The position numbers and the translations under genes were made by a program. The notes under the pieces are model-generated. The model was not told the DNA's origin, ran no database searches, and worked only from the letters and a program-made list of their open reading frames with translations. From contig QHVD01000142.1 in the NCBI GenBank assembly GCA_003222235.1, positions 1-17,987 on the forward strand: a DNA stretch of 17,987 nt. The letters are read 5' to 3'. How positions within the stretch are numbered: the first letter of the stretch is position 1; every line of letters begins with the position of its first letter. The stretch comes from Gemmatimonadota bacterium (lineage in GTDB: Bacteria > Gemmatimonadota > Gemmatimonadetes > Gemmatimonadales > GWC2-71-9). Below are positions 7,177-14,075 of this stretch, one piece after another.

Positions 7177-7280
7177 GTCAGACGTCAGACGTCAGACTGG
7201 AGACGCCGGAGCGGGATATCATTAGCATATTGACAGTTAATATGATGACGATCTCTAAGGTCTGAGGTCTGATGTCTCTC
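7177..7280. repeat. Inverted pair of heptamer arrays, unit GTCAGAC
   Basis: The left arm is three perfect head-to-tail copies of GTCAGAC (7177-7197). The right arm is three copies of the reverse complement, GTCTGAG, GTCTGAT and a diverged GTCTCTC (7260-7280). As a hairpin the 21-base arms would pair at about 17 positions. The 62-base spacer holds the A+T-rich palindrome. The element fills the gap between the upstream zinc-ribbon gene (stop at 7282) and the MarR start (7170) almost completely. No T-run follows, so it is not a classical terminator. Confidence 0.8.
7226..7244. promoter_or_regulatory. Candidate MarR operator: palindrome CATATT-N7-AATATG
   Basis: A perfect six-base inverted repeat, CATATT and AATATG, separated by seven bases, sits inside a roughly 40-base A+T-rich island in otherwise G+C-rich DNA. 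It lies 56-74 bases upstream of the MarR start codon. MarR dimers typically bind 16-20 base palindromes of this type next to their promoters. A plus-strand TTGACA (7230-7235) overlaps it, but no suitably spaced -10 follows. Binding by the neighbouring regulator is inference. Confidence 0.45.
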
Positions 7281-7281
7281 C

Positions 7282-7656
7282 TCAGCAGGTCTCCGTCCAG
7301 TCCACTGGCGACGTCGCGCCGCAGCGGACACAGCGCAGCCTCGCCGGCTTCCCGGCGAAGTCCTGGCGGTAATGGCACAGCGGGCACACGGCGTAGGTGC
7401 CGACGACCTCCATCCCCTTCCCTCCCGGCGTGGGCCGGAGCACGGCGGTGCGGACCACGACGCTCCAGTGATCGGGGACCTCGGTCCGGATCTCGACGTC
7501 GCCGCGGCGGAGGCGGACGCGCTGGTTTCGTACCTCGACAACGAGGTGACCGTCCGGCGATTCTTCGATGACGGGATACCAGGCACCGCGACGCAAGACG
7601 TCGGCCACGTCGGCCGCGCACCGGGCCCAGCCGAGGGTGATCCGCATTGTTCCCAT
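7282..7656 (-). CDS. Small zinc-ribbon protein of unknown function (paralogue 1)
   Basis: A 124-residue protein I cannot assign to a named family. Its N-terminal half carries LRRGAWYPV and a DHWSVVV strand, suggesting a small beta-rich domain. The C-terminal half holds a zinc ribbon with C91 and C94 (CPLC) and C109 and C112 (CVRC), 14 residues apart. The gene at 8320-8709 encodes a clear paralogue with the same blocks in the same order (GWAR, LRRGAWYPV, a D-x-W-S motif, TYAVCPxC, CxRC) and the same 14-residue cysteine spacing. An alternative ATG at 7645-7647 would give a start closer to the paralogue's conserved region. The gene is divergent from the MOSC gene, 26 bases away, and upstream of marR. 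Likely cytoplasmic; a nucleic-acid or protein-binding role would be a guess. Confidence 0.75.
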   Translation of the reverse strand: MGTMRITLGWARCAADVADVLRRGAWYPVIEESPDGHLVVEVRNQRVRLRRGDVEIRTEVPDHWSVVVRTAVLRPTPGGKGMEVVGTYAVCPLCHYRQDFAGKPARLRCVRCGATSPVDWTETC

Positions 7657-7682
7657 GATAGCAGGTTTTGATAAATTCCGTT

Positions 7683-8261
7683 ATGCGCGACCTGGGTCGA
7701 GTGGTGCGGCTCCAGATACAACGCTCCTCGCTGAAGACGGGCGAGAAGCCGCGGCGAGTCTACGACCCCTCCCCCATCCTACCCGTGGGGCGGCTCGCGG
7801 TGTCTTCGGATGGGGCGCTCGGTGAAGCCCCCGGCGGCTCCTGGATCGTGGACGTCCACCACCGGGCGCATCCCGGCACCAAGAACAGCGACGGCGAGCA
7901 CGGCATATCGCTGGGATTCACGTCGCATTACGCCGCGATGCGGGAGCGGTTCGGGAGCCGAATCGAGTTGGGCTGCGCGGGAGAGAATATCCTGGTGGAA
8001 ACGGGCCGGCAGCTCACCCTGGAGGACCTGCGCACCGGGGTCGCGATCTGCACGCCGGACGGCGTCGAGGTCTCACGCCTGACGGTGCTCGACGTCGCGC
8101 ATCCGTGCCGCCCGTTCACGGCGTGGGCTCTGGGCGGCCTCGAGGAATCGCACGTGCTCAAAGACCACCTTCAGTTCCTCGACGGGGGTATGAGGGGCTT
8201 CTACTGTCTGGGAGTCGCTTCGGGTACCGTGTCGGTGGGAGACCGGGTGGTGCTACCGTAA
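7683..8261 (+). CDS. MOSC-domain protein
   Basis: The only convincing plus-strand gene. From the ATG at 7683 it encodes 192 residues; an in-frame TTG at 7668 would add five. The MOSC signature is visible as HPGTKNSDGEHGISLGFTSHY, then GCAGENILVE (G-E-N at 100-102) and HPCRPFT with the conserved cysteine C142. MOSC domains occur in molybdenum cofactor sulfurases and in YiiM/YcbX-type enzymes that use Mo cofactor to reduce N-hydroxylated compounds. The stand-alone size fits the YiiM-like group, but the ligand here is not known. It is flanked by two paralogous zinc-ribbon genes on the other strand, a symmetric arrangement that suggests a shared role. It ends two bases before a heptamer inverted repeat. 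Confidence 0.85.
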   Translation: MRDLGRVVRLQIQRSSLKTGEKPRRVYDPSPILPVGRLAVSSDGALGEAPGGSWIVDVHHRAHPGTKNSDGEHGISLGFTSHYAAMRERFGSRIELGCAGENILVETGRQLTLEDLRTGVAICTPDGVEVSRLTVLDVAHPCRPFTAWALGGLEESHVLKDHLQFLDGGMRGFYCLGVASGTVSVGDRVVLP

Positions 8262-8263
8262 TC

Positions 8264-8315
8264 GGGAAACGGGAAACGCGTGCCGGCCTCTCACGTTTCC
8301 CGTTTCTCGTTTCTT
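8264..8315. repeat. Inverted pair of heptamer arrays, unit GGGAAAC; possible bidirectional terminator
   Basis: Two perfect copies of GGGAAAC (8264-8277) are followed after a 17-base spacer by GTTTCCC, GTTTCTC and GTTTCTT (8295-8315), the reverse complement with progressive decay. Fourteen-base arms would pair at 13 positions. It occupies nearly the whole gap between two convergent genes, starting two bases after the MOSC stop and ending four bases before the stop of the zinc-ribbon gene. Position suits a bidirectional terminator, though there is no T-run directly after a tight G+C stem. Confidence 0.8.
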
Positions 8316-8319
8316 ATCG

Positions 8320-8709
8320 TTAGCTCATTTCTTCCCAGGCGAGAAGGGCGGTCTTCTTGCAGCGCTCGCAGGTCAGCTCTTTCGCGTCGGCCGGGAACGC
8401 CTCCCGGTGCCGACACGTGGGGCAGACCGCGTAGGTGAGCGGGAAGATACGGCCCACGCGCTGGATCTCCCGCGGCTCGCACCGCACGATGCTCCACCGG
8501 TCGGGGGGGTGGTAGCGGATCTCGAGGAAGCGGCGATCGACCGGTACGTTGCGTCGGTTCACGTCGAGCACCACGATGTGGCTCGATGAAATGCGCACCA
8601 CCGGGTACCAGGCGCCACGACGTAGAAGATGGGCTCCGGGTCTGCCGACCCGAGCCCAACCTTTGGCCTGGAGCCGTGTCGGAGTCACAGTGCGGGACGG
8701 ACTGGTCAC
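8320..8709 (-). CDS. Small zinc-ribbon protein of unknown function (paralogue 2)
   Basis: A 129-residue paralogue of the protein at 7282-7656. Shared blocks in order are KGWAR, LLRRGAWYPVV, PDRWSIV, LTYAVCPTC and CERC. The zinc ribbon uses C96, C99, C114 and C117, with the same 14-residue spacing as the paralogue. I do not recognise the family. The GTG at 8707-8709 overlaps the stop of a tiny upstream ORF as GTGA. A second GTG at 8686-8688 would start closer to the region shared with the paralogue and cannot be excluded. The gene follows nrdJ in the same direction and converges with the MOSC gene, so an expression link to nrdJ is possible. No damage is seen. Confidence 0.75.
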   Translation of the reverse strand: MTSPSRTVTPTRLQAKGWARVGRPGAHLLRRGAWYPVVRISSSHIVVLDVNRRNVPVDRRFLEIRYHPPDRWSIVRCEPREIQRVGRIFPLTYAVCPTCRHREAFPADAKELTCERCKKTALLAWEEMS

Positions 8710-8804
8710 GCCTTCATGTGTAACGTCATTCCGCTCGCCAGGTCGTGACAGGGGTCACAGGCGAATGGGTGATCCGCGCTACGGTGGCGAGATCTGGAGC
8801 TCAC
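8706..8804 (-). CDS. Possible 32-residue ORF with a CDPCH motif
   Basis: Between the nrdJ stop and the next gene, a GTG at 8802-8804 opens a 32-codon frame whose product ends HPFACDPCHDLASGMTLHMKA. Its TGA overlaps the GTG of the zinc-ribbon gene as GTGA, the same coupling found elsewhere in the window. The CxxCH could bind metal or be chance. There is no strong Shine-Dalgarno and I know no family for it. It could be a leader-type coupling ORF or simply non-coding sequence. Confidence 0.25.
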   Translation of the reverse strand: MSSRSRHRSADHPFACDPCHDLASGMTLHMKA

Positions 8805-8818
8805 GCCCCACGACGGCC

Positions 8819-11362
8819 TCACCCGCACTCGCTGAACCCGCAGACATGGCACTTGGCGCAGCCCTCGATGAACGCGAGCTGCGAGCCGCAGTCCGGGCAG
8901 GCCCCGATGAAGTCCCGATCCGGCACGCGCGATTCGAGCGCCCCCGCCCCTGCCCCCGCCTCCCCCGCCCCCGTTCCTGTCGCCGCGTCGGCGTCGGGGG
9001 CGACGACGTCGCGCACGGGCAGCCCGGCGGTCTGGGCAGGCACCCCGCCCAGGAGCTCCTGCTGGATGCCGTGCTTGTCCTGCATCCATTTCTCGATCGC
9101 GATGCCGATGGCATCGGGTACAGAGAGGACCTTGTTCGGGCCCAGACCGACGGGGCGGTCGGAGGAGATCCCGCGCAGCTGGCGGTAGATCTCCGGCATC
9201 GGAACGCCCGAGCGGAGCGCGAGAGAGATCAGGCGGCCGATCGCCTCGACGTCGGCCATGAGCGGGGCACCGGCTTTCCCGAGGGAGATGAACACCTCGA
9301 ACGGCTGGCCGCGGTCGTCCTCGGTGATGGTCACGTACATCGTCCCGAGCGGGGTCTCGATCCGCCGGGTCGAGCCCTTCAGAAGGTCGGGGCGCGAGCG
9401 CTTCGAGCGGCGCTGCAGGTTCTCCGCCTCGGCCTCGTGCAGCTTGGCACGCGTCCGCTCGAGCTCGGCCTCGAGCTCGGCGATGTGCCCGAGCGCCTCG
9501 GCGAGCTGGCGCTGCACCTCCTCGGCAGGCGTGCCTCCCCCCCCCGCCCGCTGCTGGACTTGCTTCGCCGTCGCGCCGGTCGAGAGCACCTGCATCTCGC
9601 GCGACGCGTCGCGGTACACCGTGACGCCCTTGCAGCCGAGCTCGTAGGCGAACCGATAGATCTGCTCCACGTCCTCCTCGGTCGCCTCCTGCGGGAAGTT
9701 GCAGGTCTTGGAGATCGCCGAGTCGGTGAACTCCTGGAACGCGGCCTGCATCCGAATATGCCACTCGGGCGTCACGTCGTGCGCGGTGACGAAGACCCGC
9801 TGCCACTGCGCCGGCACGTCGCCGAAGTGGATGTGGCCCGCCTCGGCGATGCGGTGTACCAGGCCGTCCGAGTACCACCCCTCCTGTCGCGCGACGGCGA
9901 CGAAGTCCTCGTTCACGTCGGGCATGAGCGCACCCGCCTGGTTCCGCATGAACGCCACGGCGAACAGCGGCTCGATCCCCGACGAGCAGCCGGCGATGAT
10001 CGAGATCGTCCCCGTAGGCGCCACCGTGGTCACATTGCAGTTGCGCAGCCGGCGCATCGGGCGGATCCGCCCGCCGTCCGGGCCGCGGGCGCACGTCGCA
10101 TCCGGACCCCAGATCGACCGCTCCCACTCGGGGAACACGCCGCGCTGCTCCGCCAGCCGCTCGGAGGCGACCTTCGCCTCCTCGTCCACGAACTGCATCA
10201 GCCGGCGCCCGAGGGCGACGCCCTCGTCCGAGTTGTACGGAACGCCGAGGCGCACCAGCAGATCCGCCCATCCCATCACACCCAGCCCGATCCGCCGGAT
10301 TCGCTGCGCCAGCTGGTCGATCTCCGGCAGCGGGTACTTGTTCGCGTCGATGACGTTGTCGAGGAAGTGGATGCACAGGTGCACGGCCGTGCGCAGCCGC
10401 TCCCAGTCCACCTCGCCCTCCTTGACGAACAGGCCGACGTTGATCGAGCCGAGGTTGCACACGTCGTAGGGGAGCAGCGGCTGCTCGCCGCAGGGGTTCG
10501 TGGCCTCGTAGGTGCCGAGGTGCGGGACCGGGTTGTAGCCGTTCGCCCGATCGACGAAGTACACTCCCGGCTCACCCGTCTTCCACGCGCCGTGAACGAT
10601 CTGGCGGAACACCGCGCGCGCCTCGAGCCGGCCGACCGCCTTCCCGGTGCGGGGGTGAATCAGGTCGTAGGTCGTCCCTTCCTCCACCGCGCGCATGAAC
10701 GCGTCGGTCACCGCCACCGAGATGTTGAAGTTCGTGATCTGGGTGATGTCGTCCTTGCAGGTGATGAACTCCAGGATGTCCGGGTGATCCACCCGCAGAA
10801 TCCCCATGTTCGCTCCGCGCCGGGTCCCCCCCTGTTTCACCACGTCGGTGGAGGCGTCGTACAGCTTCATGAACGAGACGGGGCCGGACGCGACTCCCAT
10901 GGTGGAGCGCACGACGTCGTTCTTCGGCCGCAGCCGCGAAAACGAGAAGCCCGTGCCGCCCCCCGACTGGTGGACCAGGGCCATCGCTCGCAGCGTGTCG
11001 TAGATCCCGCTCTGGCCGTTCGAGAGGCAGTCATCGATCGGGAGCACGAAGCAGGCCGAGAGTTGCCCGAGGGGACGGCCGGCGTTCATCAGTGTGGGCG
11101 AGTTCGGCATCCACACGCGCGTCGCCATCAGCTCGAGGAACGTCTCGGCGAGGCCCTCGACCGCCTTCTCCGAGGCGCCGTACGCCCGGTCGGGCGCCGC
11201 GATCGTTCGGGCGACGCGCCAGAACAGATCCTCCGGCCCTTCGATCGGACGCCCCTGGTCGTCCTTCACGAGGTAGCGCCGCTCGAGCACGGTAATGGCG
11301 TTGGCGCTCAGGTCGAGCTTCGTTTTGCGCACGGAAGCGGTCATCGCTGCCTCGTCCGTCAT
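8819..11362 (-). CDS. nrdJ: Adenosylcobalamin-dependent (class II) ribonucleoside-diphosphate reductase
   Basis: An 847-residue class II ribonucleotide reductase, which makes deoxyribonucleotides using vitamin B12 coenzyme and needs no oxygen. Family landmarks are WMPNSPTLMNAG, LSACFVLPIDD (C104), HQSGGGTGFSFSRLRP, NPCGEQPLLPYDVCNLGS (N289, C291, E293 as catalytic residues; C302 pairs with C104 as the substrate-reducing disulfide) and NCNVTTVAPTGTISIIAGCSSGIEP. C104, C291 and C302 have nearly the spacing known from Thermotoga NrdJ. After the barrel comes a predicted coiled coil (about residues 640-680), a TSCPD-like domain, a Gly/Ala-rich linker and a C-terminal Cys cluster (C822, C825, C835, C838, C841, C846) that may shuttle electrons. 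A second ATG at 11342-11344, with GAGG upstream, is an equally good start. Confidence 0.95.
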   Translation of the reverse strand: MTDEAAMTASVRKTKLDLSANAITVLERRYLVKDDQGRPIEGPEDLFWRVARTIAAPDRAYGASEKAVEGLAETFLELMATRVWMPNSPTLMNAGRPLGQLSACFVLPIDDCLSNGQSGIYDTLRAMALVHQSGGGTGFSFSRLRPKNDVVRSTMGVASGPVSFMKLYDASTDVVKQGGTRRGANMGILRVDHPDILEFITCKDDITQITNFNISVAVTDAFMRAVEEGTTYDLIHPRTGKAVGRLEARAVFRQIVHGAWKTGEPGVYFVDRANGYNPVPHLGTYEATNPCGEQPLLPYDVCNLGSINVGLFVKEGEVDWERLRTAVHLCIHFLDNVIDANKYPLPEIDQLAQRIRRIGLGVMGWADLLVRLGVPYNSDEGVALGRRLMQFVDEEAKVASERLAEQRGVFPEWERSIWGPDATCARGPDGGRIRPMRRLRNCNVTTVAPTGTISIIAGCSSGIEPLFAVAFMRNQAGALMPDVNEDFVAVARQEGWYSDGLVHRIAEAGHIHFGDVPAQWQRVFVTAHDVTPEWHIRMQAAFQEFTDSAISKTCNFPQEATEEDVEQIYRFAYELGCKGVTVYRDASREMQVLSTGATAKQVQQRAGGGGTPAEEVQRQLAEALGHIAELEAELERTRAKLHEAEAENLQRRSKRSRPDLLKGSTRRIETPLGTMYVTITEDDRGQPFEVFISLGKAGAPLMADVEAIGRLISLALRSGVPMPEIYRQLRGISSDRPVGLGPNKVLSVPDAIGIAIEKWMQDKHGIQQELLGGVPAQTAGLPVRDVVAPDADAATGTGAGEAGAGAGALESRVPDRDFIGACPDCGSQLAFIEGCAKCHVCGFSECG

Positions 11363-11405
11363 GGCGACGTGGAATCTAACGCGCCGAACAGCGCGCGAGG
11401 CCGAC

Positions 11406-11422
11406 CGGCGAGAGCGTCGCCG
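11406..11422. terminator. Small hairpin between the carbonic anhydrase gene and nrdJ
   Basis: CGGCGA and TCGCCG form a perfect six-base stem with a five-base loop in the 85-base gap between the carbonic anhydrase stop and nrdJ. There is no T-run on the minus strand after it, so termination or attenuation is only possible. No cobalamin riboswitch fits in this short gap. Confidence 0.25.
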
Positions 11423-11447
11423 TCACGGGACACTTCACCAATGCACA

Positions 11448-11981
11448 TCACAAACTTGTTCGGGCGATCGGGAACGTACCCGTGCGGTGCCGCTCGGCCT
11501 CCGCCAGATAGTGTTCCCAGGTCTGCCGGATGCGCGCCCGCAGCGCGTCGTCCACAGCGCGGGTGACTCGGGCCGGCACACCCACGACCAACGAGCCCGG
11601 CGGGATGCGGGTTCCCTCAGGCACGACGGCGCCCGCTGCCACCACACTGCCGGTCCCGATGTGAGCCTCGTTCAACAGAATGCTTCCCATCCCGATGAGA
11701 CAGTCGTCCTCCACGGTGCAGGCGTGGAGGATGGCGCCGTGGCCGACCCCGACGCGCGCCCCGATCCGCGCCGGCTTCCCGCCGTCCACGTGCACGATGG
11801 CGCCATCCTGGAGGTTCGAGGCCTCGCCGACGCGGATCGGCGCCATGTCGCCGCGCAGCACGGCGCCGTACCAGACGCTCACGCGGGGCTCGAGCGTCAC
11901 GTCCCCGAGGACCACTGCGCCCGGGGCGATGAACGCCGTGGGGTGGATATCGATTACTGCCTCACCGGTTGAAACGGCCAC
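11448..11981 (-). CDS. Gamma-class carbonic anhydrase family protein (left-handed beta-helix)
   Basis: A 177-residue hexapeptide-repeat protein of the YrdA/CaiE/PaaY-like gamma-carbonic anhydrase group. The three zinc-ligand histidines are visible: H64 in IVHVDGG, then H81 and H86 in VGVGHGAILH, with the 17 and 5 spacing usual in this subgroup. VSVWYGAVLRGD (R43, D45) and NLQDGAIV (Q58) supply the other conserved active-site positions. The repeats run from about residue 12 to 145, and a C-terminal helix follows (WEHYLAEAERH). Such proteins are trimers; some hydrate CO2 and others have no measured activity. The GTG start at 11979-11981 lies inside the kinase gene, a 28-base overlap, because no usual start is nearer to IDIHPTAF. 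It is probably co-transcribed with the kinase. Confidence 0.88.
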   Translation of the reverse strand: MAVSTGEAVIDIHPTAFIAPGAVVLGDVTLEPRVSVWYGAVLRGDMAPIRVGEASNLQDGAIVHVDGGKPARIGARVGVGHGAILHACTVEDDCLIGMGSILLNEAHIGTGSVVAAGAVVPEGTRIPPGSLVVGVPARVTRAVDDALRARIRQTWEHYLAEAERHRTGTFPIARTSL

Positions 11982-13981
11982 TGCACCCAGGCATCGACCG
12001 GCTCGCCGTTTTTCTGCGCGGGGTTCCAGCGCAGCTGCCGCGCCATGTCCAACGCCTGGTCATTGAACGTCTCCAGGTTGGACGGGCCGAACACGCGGGC
12101 ATCGAGGGTGACGCCGTCCCTGGAGACGCGAATCAAGAGGATCGCCTGCCGGGGCAAGGTCGGGGAATCGGCCGGCAGGGGGATCAGCGTCGCCGACAAG
12201 GGTAAGGGCTTGGTGTCGAAGCACATGTTGTCCTGATTGTAGGCCGGTCCGTACACGCCGCACGGATCCGCGTTCGGGTCCGCCCTGCGTTCGCCATTCG
12301 CGGCGAGCGGCTCCAGGTCCACTTTGACGCTGAGGGGGGCGCCCGGTGTGACGATCACCTGGCGCTTGAAACGAGCAAAGCCCCGGGCGACGACCGCGAG
12401 CGCGTACGTCCCGGGGGGCACGTCGACCTGAGCGCCGCGGACCGGCAAGCCGTTCAAGGTGACGCGGGCGCCGCGCGGTACACCCTCCAGCGTGAGGCGG
12501 CCGGGCGTTCCCGGCGCCACGGGGGCCGGCGCCAGCGTAGCGGGGTTCGTATCGCTCGGCGCCGGGACTTGCGCCGCCGGAGCCGGCGCCTGCGTGGCGG
12601 GGTTCGTATCGCTCGGTGCCGGGACCTGCGCCGCCGGAGGCGGCGCCTGCGTGGCGCGGTTCGCATCGCTCCGTGCCGGGACCCGTGCCGCCGCCGTCTC
12701 GGTTGGCGCGACGGAGAGTGTGAGGGGCGGGCCGGTGTCCGAGAGGAGTCGCTGGGCGAGGGTGTCGCGAACCGCCGCCGCCAGGGAGTCCGGCGCCGCG
12801 CTGCGGGCGAAGAAGAGCAGTCCCTTCTTGTACGCATACAGCCCCGGTGCGCCGAGGGCGATGCTGACCAAGACCACCCAGAGCGCGATCCCCGCCCCCA
12901 CGGTGCGGTGCGCCGGCTCGGCGACGGCGGCACCGAGCCGGGACCCCGCCGGCAGCGGGGGGAGCGGGGTCGTCGGCGCGCCGGTGAGGCGCGCGCCCGC
13001 GAGCGACGGAATGGCGCGGGTCGGGGCGGCGGCGAGGCCGACCGTGGAGCCGCTGCCGCCCGCCTCGAGCGCCCCGACGAGCTCATCCGCCGTTTGGAAG
13101 CGGTCATCCGGCGCCTTCGCCATCATCTTGCGGATGATCTCGAACAGGGAACGCTGCTCGTGAGTCTCGAGCGGCGGCGCGGCCAGCTCCTCCATGATGT
13201 GCTTGTAGCCGATCGAGAACGAGTCCTCCCCGTCGAACGGCACCTTGCCGGTGAGGCTCTCGAACGCGACGACGCCGAGCGAGTAGATGTCGCTCCGCCC
13301 GTCGAGTTGCTGGGCACGGGCCTGCTCCGGGCTCATGTAGTGCGGCGTACCGATCGACATCCCCGTGCCCGTGAGCTTGCCGCCGGTCGCGGCCTTGGCG
13401 ATCCCGAAGTCGGTGACGACCGCCAGGCCGTGCTCGTCGAACATGATGTTGTCCGGCTTGATGTCGCGGTGCACGATGCCGCTCTTGTGCGCGTAGGAAA
13501 GGGCGCGCGCCACCTGGATGAGGATGTCCCGAATCTCCGCCGGAGGCAGCGAGCGCTGGGCGGCGAGCACGGCGGAGAGCGGCTGGCCGCGCAGGAACTT
13601 CATCACGAAGAAGATCACCCGCTCCGCCCGGCCGACCCGGTAGATCGGGATGATGTTCGGATGCTCGAGCTTGGCGGCGGTGCGGGCTTCGCGCTGGAAG
13701 CGCTCGACGAACTCCTTATCGAAGGCCAGGGAGAAGGGCAGGACCTTGATCGCGACGTCGCGCTCGAGCTGCCGCTCGCGCGCCTTGAACACGATCGCCA
13801 TCCCGCCGCGCCCCAGCTCCTCGAGGATCTGGTACTCGTCCTTGAGCTGCGCCTGGACGAGATCGAATTCCGTGACCTCCTGCCCCTGACCCTCCAGGGG
13901 CGTAGCCGCGAGATCCAACCCGCAGGAGCGGCAGAACCTGTTGCTGTCGTCGTTCCGAGTGCCGCAGCGGGAACAGTACAC
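11954..13981 (-). CDS. Membrane Ser/Thr protein kinase with zinc ribbon, PEGA domain and TonB-like C-terminal domain
   Basis: A 675-residue receptor-like kinase. An N-terminal zinc ribbon (C3, C6, C17, C20) precedes a Hanks-type kinase domain (about 50-305) with GRGGMAIV, lysine K79, the catalytic loop HRDIKPDN (D173), DFG (191-193) and SPE (217-219), so it should be active. A transmembrane helix follows at about 362-384. The outer part has a Pro/Ala linker with 19-residue repeats (about 438-487), a PEGA domain (about 494-556; GVPRGARVTLNG, PPGTYALAVVARGF) and a C-terminal domain (about 613-672) resembling TonB C-termini (ILLIRVSRDG, ALDMARQLRWNPAQKNGEPVDAWVQWPF). The kinase would be cytoplasmic and the C-terminal half periplasmic. 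The GTG at 13979-13981 is chosen because it begins at the zinc ribbon. The upstream ATG at 13989-13991 is in another frame. A promoter lies upstream. Confidence 0.92.
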   Translation of the reverse strand: MYCSRCGTRNDDSNRFCRSCGLDLAATPLEGQGQEVTEFDLVQAQLKDEYQILEELGRGGMAIVFKARERQLERDVAIKVLPFSLAFDKEFVERFQREARTAAKLEHPNIIPIYRVGRAERVIFFVMKFLRGQPLSAVLAAQRSLPPAEIRDILIQVARALSYAHKSGIVHRDIKPDNIMFDEHGLAVVTDFGIAKAATGGKLTGTGMSIGTPHYMSPEQARAQQLDGRSDIYSLGVVAFESLTGKVPFDGEDSFSIGYKHIMEELAAPPLETHEQRSLFEIIRKMMAKAPDDRFQTADELVGALEAGGSGSTVGLAAAPTRAIPSLAGARLTGAPTTPLPPLPAGSRLGAAVAEPAHRTVGAGIALWVVLVSIALGAPGLYAYKKGLLFFARSAAPDSLAAAVRDTLAQRLLSDTGPPLTLSVAPTETAAARVPARSDANRATQAPPPAAQVPAPSDTNPATQAPAPAAQVPAPSDTNPATLAPAPVAPGTPGRLTLEGVPRGARVTLNGLPVRGAQVDVPPGTYALAVVARGFARFKRQVIVTPGAPLSVKVDLEPLAANGERRADPNADPCGVYGPAYNQDNMCFDTKPLPLSATLIPLPADSPTLPRQAILLIRVSRDGVTLDARVFGPSNLETFNDQALDMARQLRWNPAQKNGEPVDAWVQWPFQPVRQ
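12525..12712. repeat. 57-base in-frame tandem repeat in the kinase linker
   Basis: Two nearly identical 57-base copies (12542-12598 and 12599-12655) are followed by a more diverged copy from 12656 and preceded by a partial one from 12525. They encode the 19-residue unit SDTNPATQAPAPAAQVPAP in the periplasmic linker. The close identity suggests recent slippage-driven expansion and a variable linker length among strains. Confidence 0.85.
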
Positions 13982-14013
13982 AGTAGTACATCGACTCTCC
14001 GGGGGAGCACGCT

Positions 14014-14043
14014 AACTTAGGGGAGCGCCCGAGCGGGTGTCAA
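14014..14043 (-). promoter_or_regulatory. Sigma-70-like promoter for the kinase gene
   Basis: On the minus strand a perfect -35 hexamer TTGACA (14038-14043) is followed after 18 bases by TAAGTT (14014-14019), a fair -10. Transcription would begin near 14007, about 25 bases before the GTG start codon of the kinase. It sits in the 94-base gap after the outer-membrane protein gene, so it would separate the right-hand genes from the kinase/carbonic anhydrase/nrdJ group. Confidence 0.5.
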
Positions 14044-14075
14044 CGTTGCGGCTTGCACGCGTCCGCTGCTGTCGC

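Noticed and set aside
8745..8758. Small palindrome GTGAC-N4-GTCAC after nrdJ as a terminator
   Set aside because: The five-base stem is too short, there is no T-run, and it falls within the possible small ORF.
8706..10460. A minus-strand frame of 584 codons overlapping nrdJ
   Set aside because: It is a shadow of nrdJ in another frame; only its last 32 codons lie outside nrdJ, and those were considered separately.
11363..11447. Cobalamin riboswitch upstream of nrdJ
   Set aside because: The gap is only 85 bases and shows no B12-box-like sequence or the expected set of stems.
8549..11566. A plus-strand open frame of about 1000 codons
   Set aside because: It lies opposite nrdJ, which has strong family motifs throughout. 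The plus-strand product is low-complexity Arg/Gly/His-rich sequence, as expected for an antisense shadow in G+C-rich DNA.
13989..13991. ATG as start of the kinase gene
   Set aside because: Its frame does not encode the zinc ribbon or kinase. The GTG at 13979-13981 is in the right frame and starts at the first zinc-ribbon residue.
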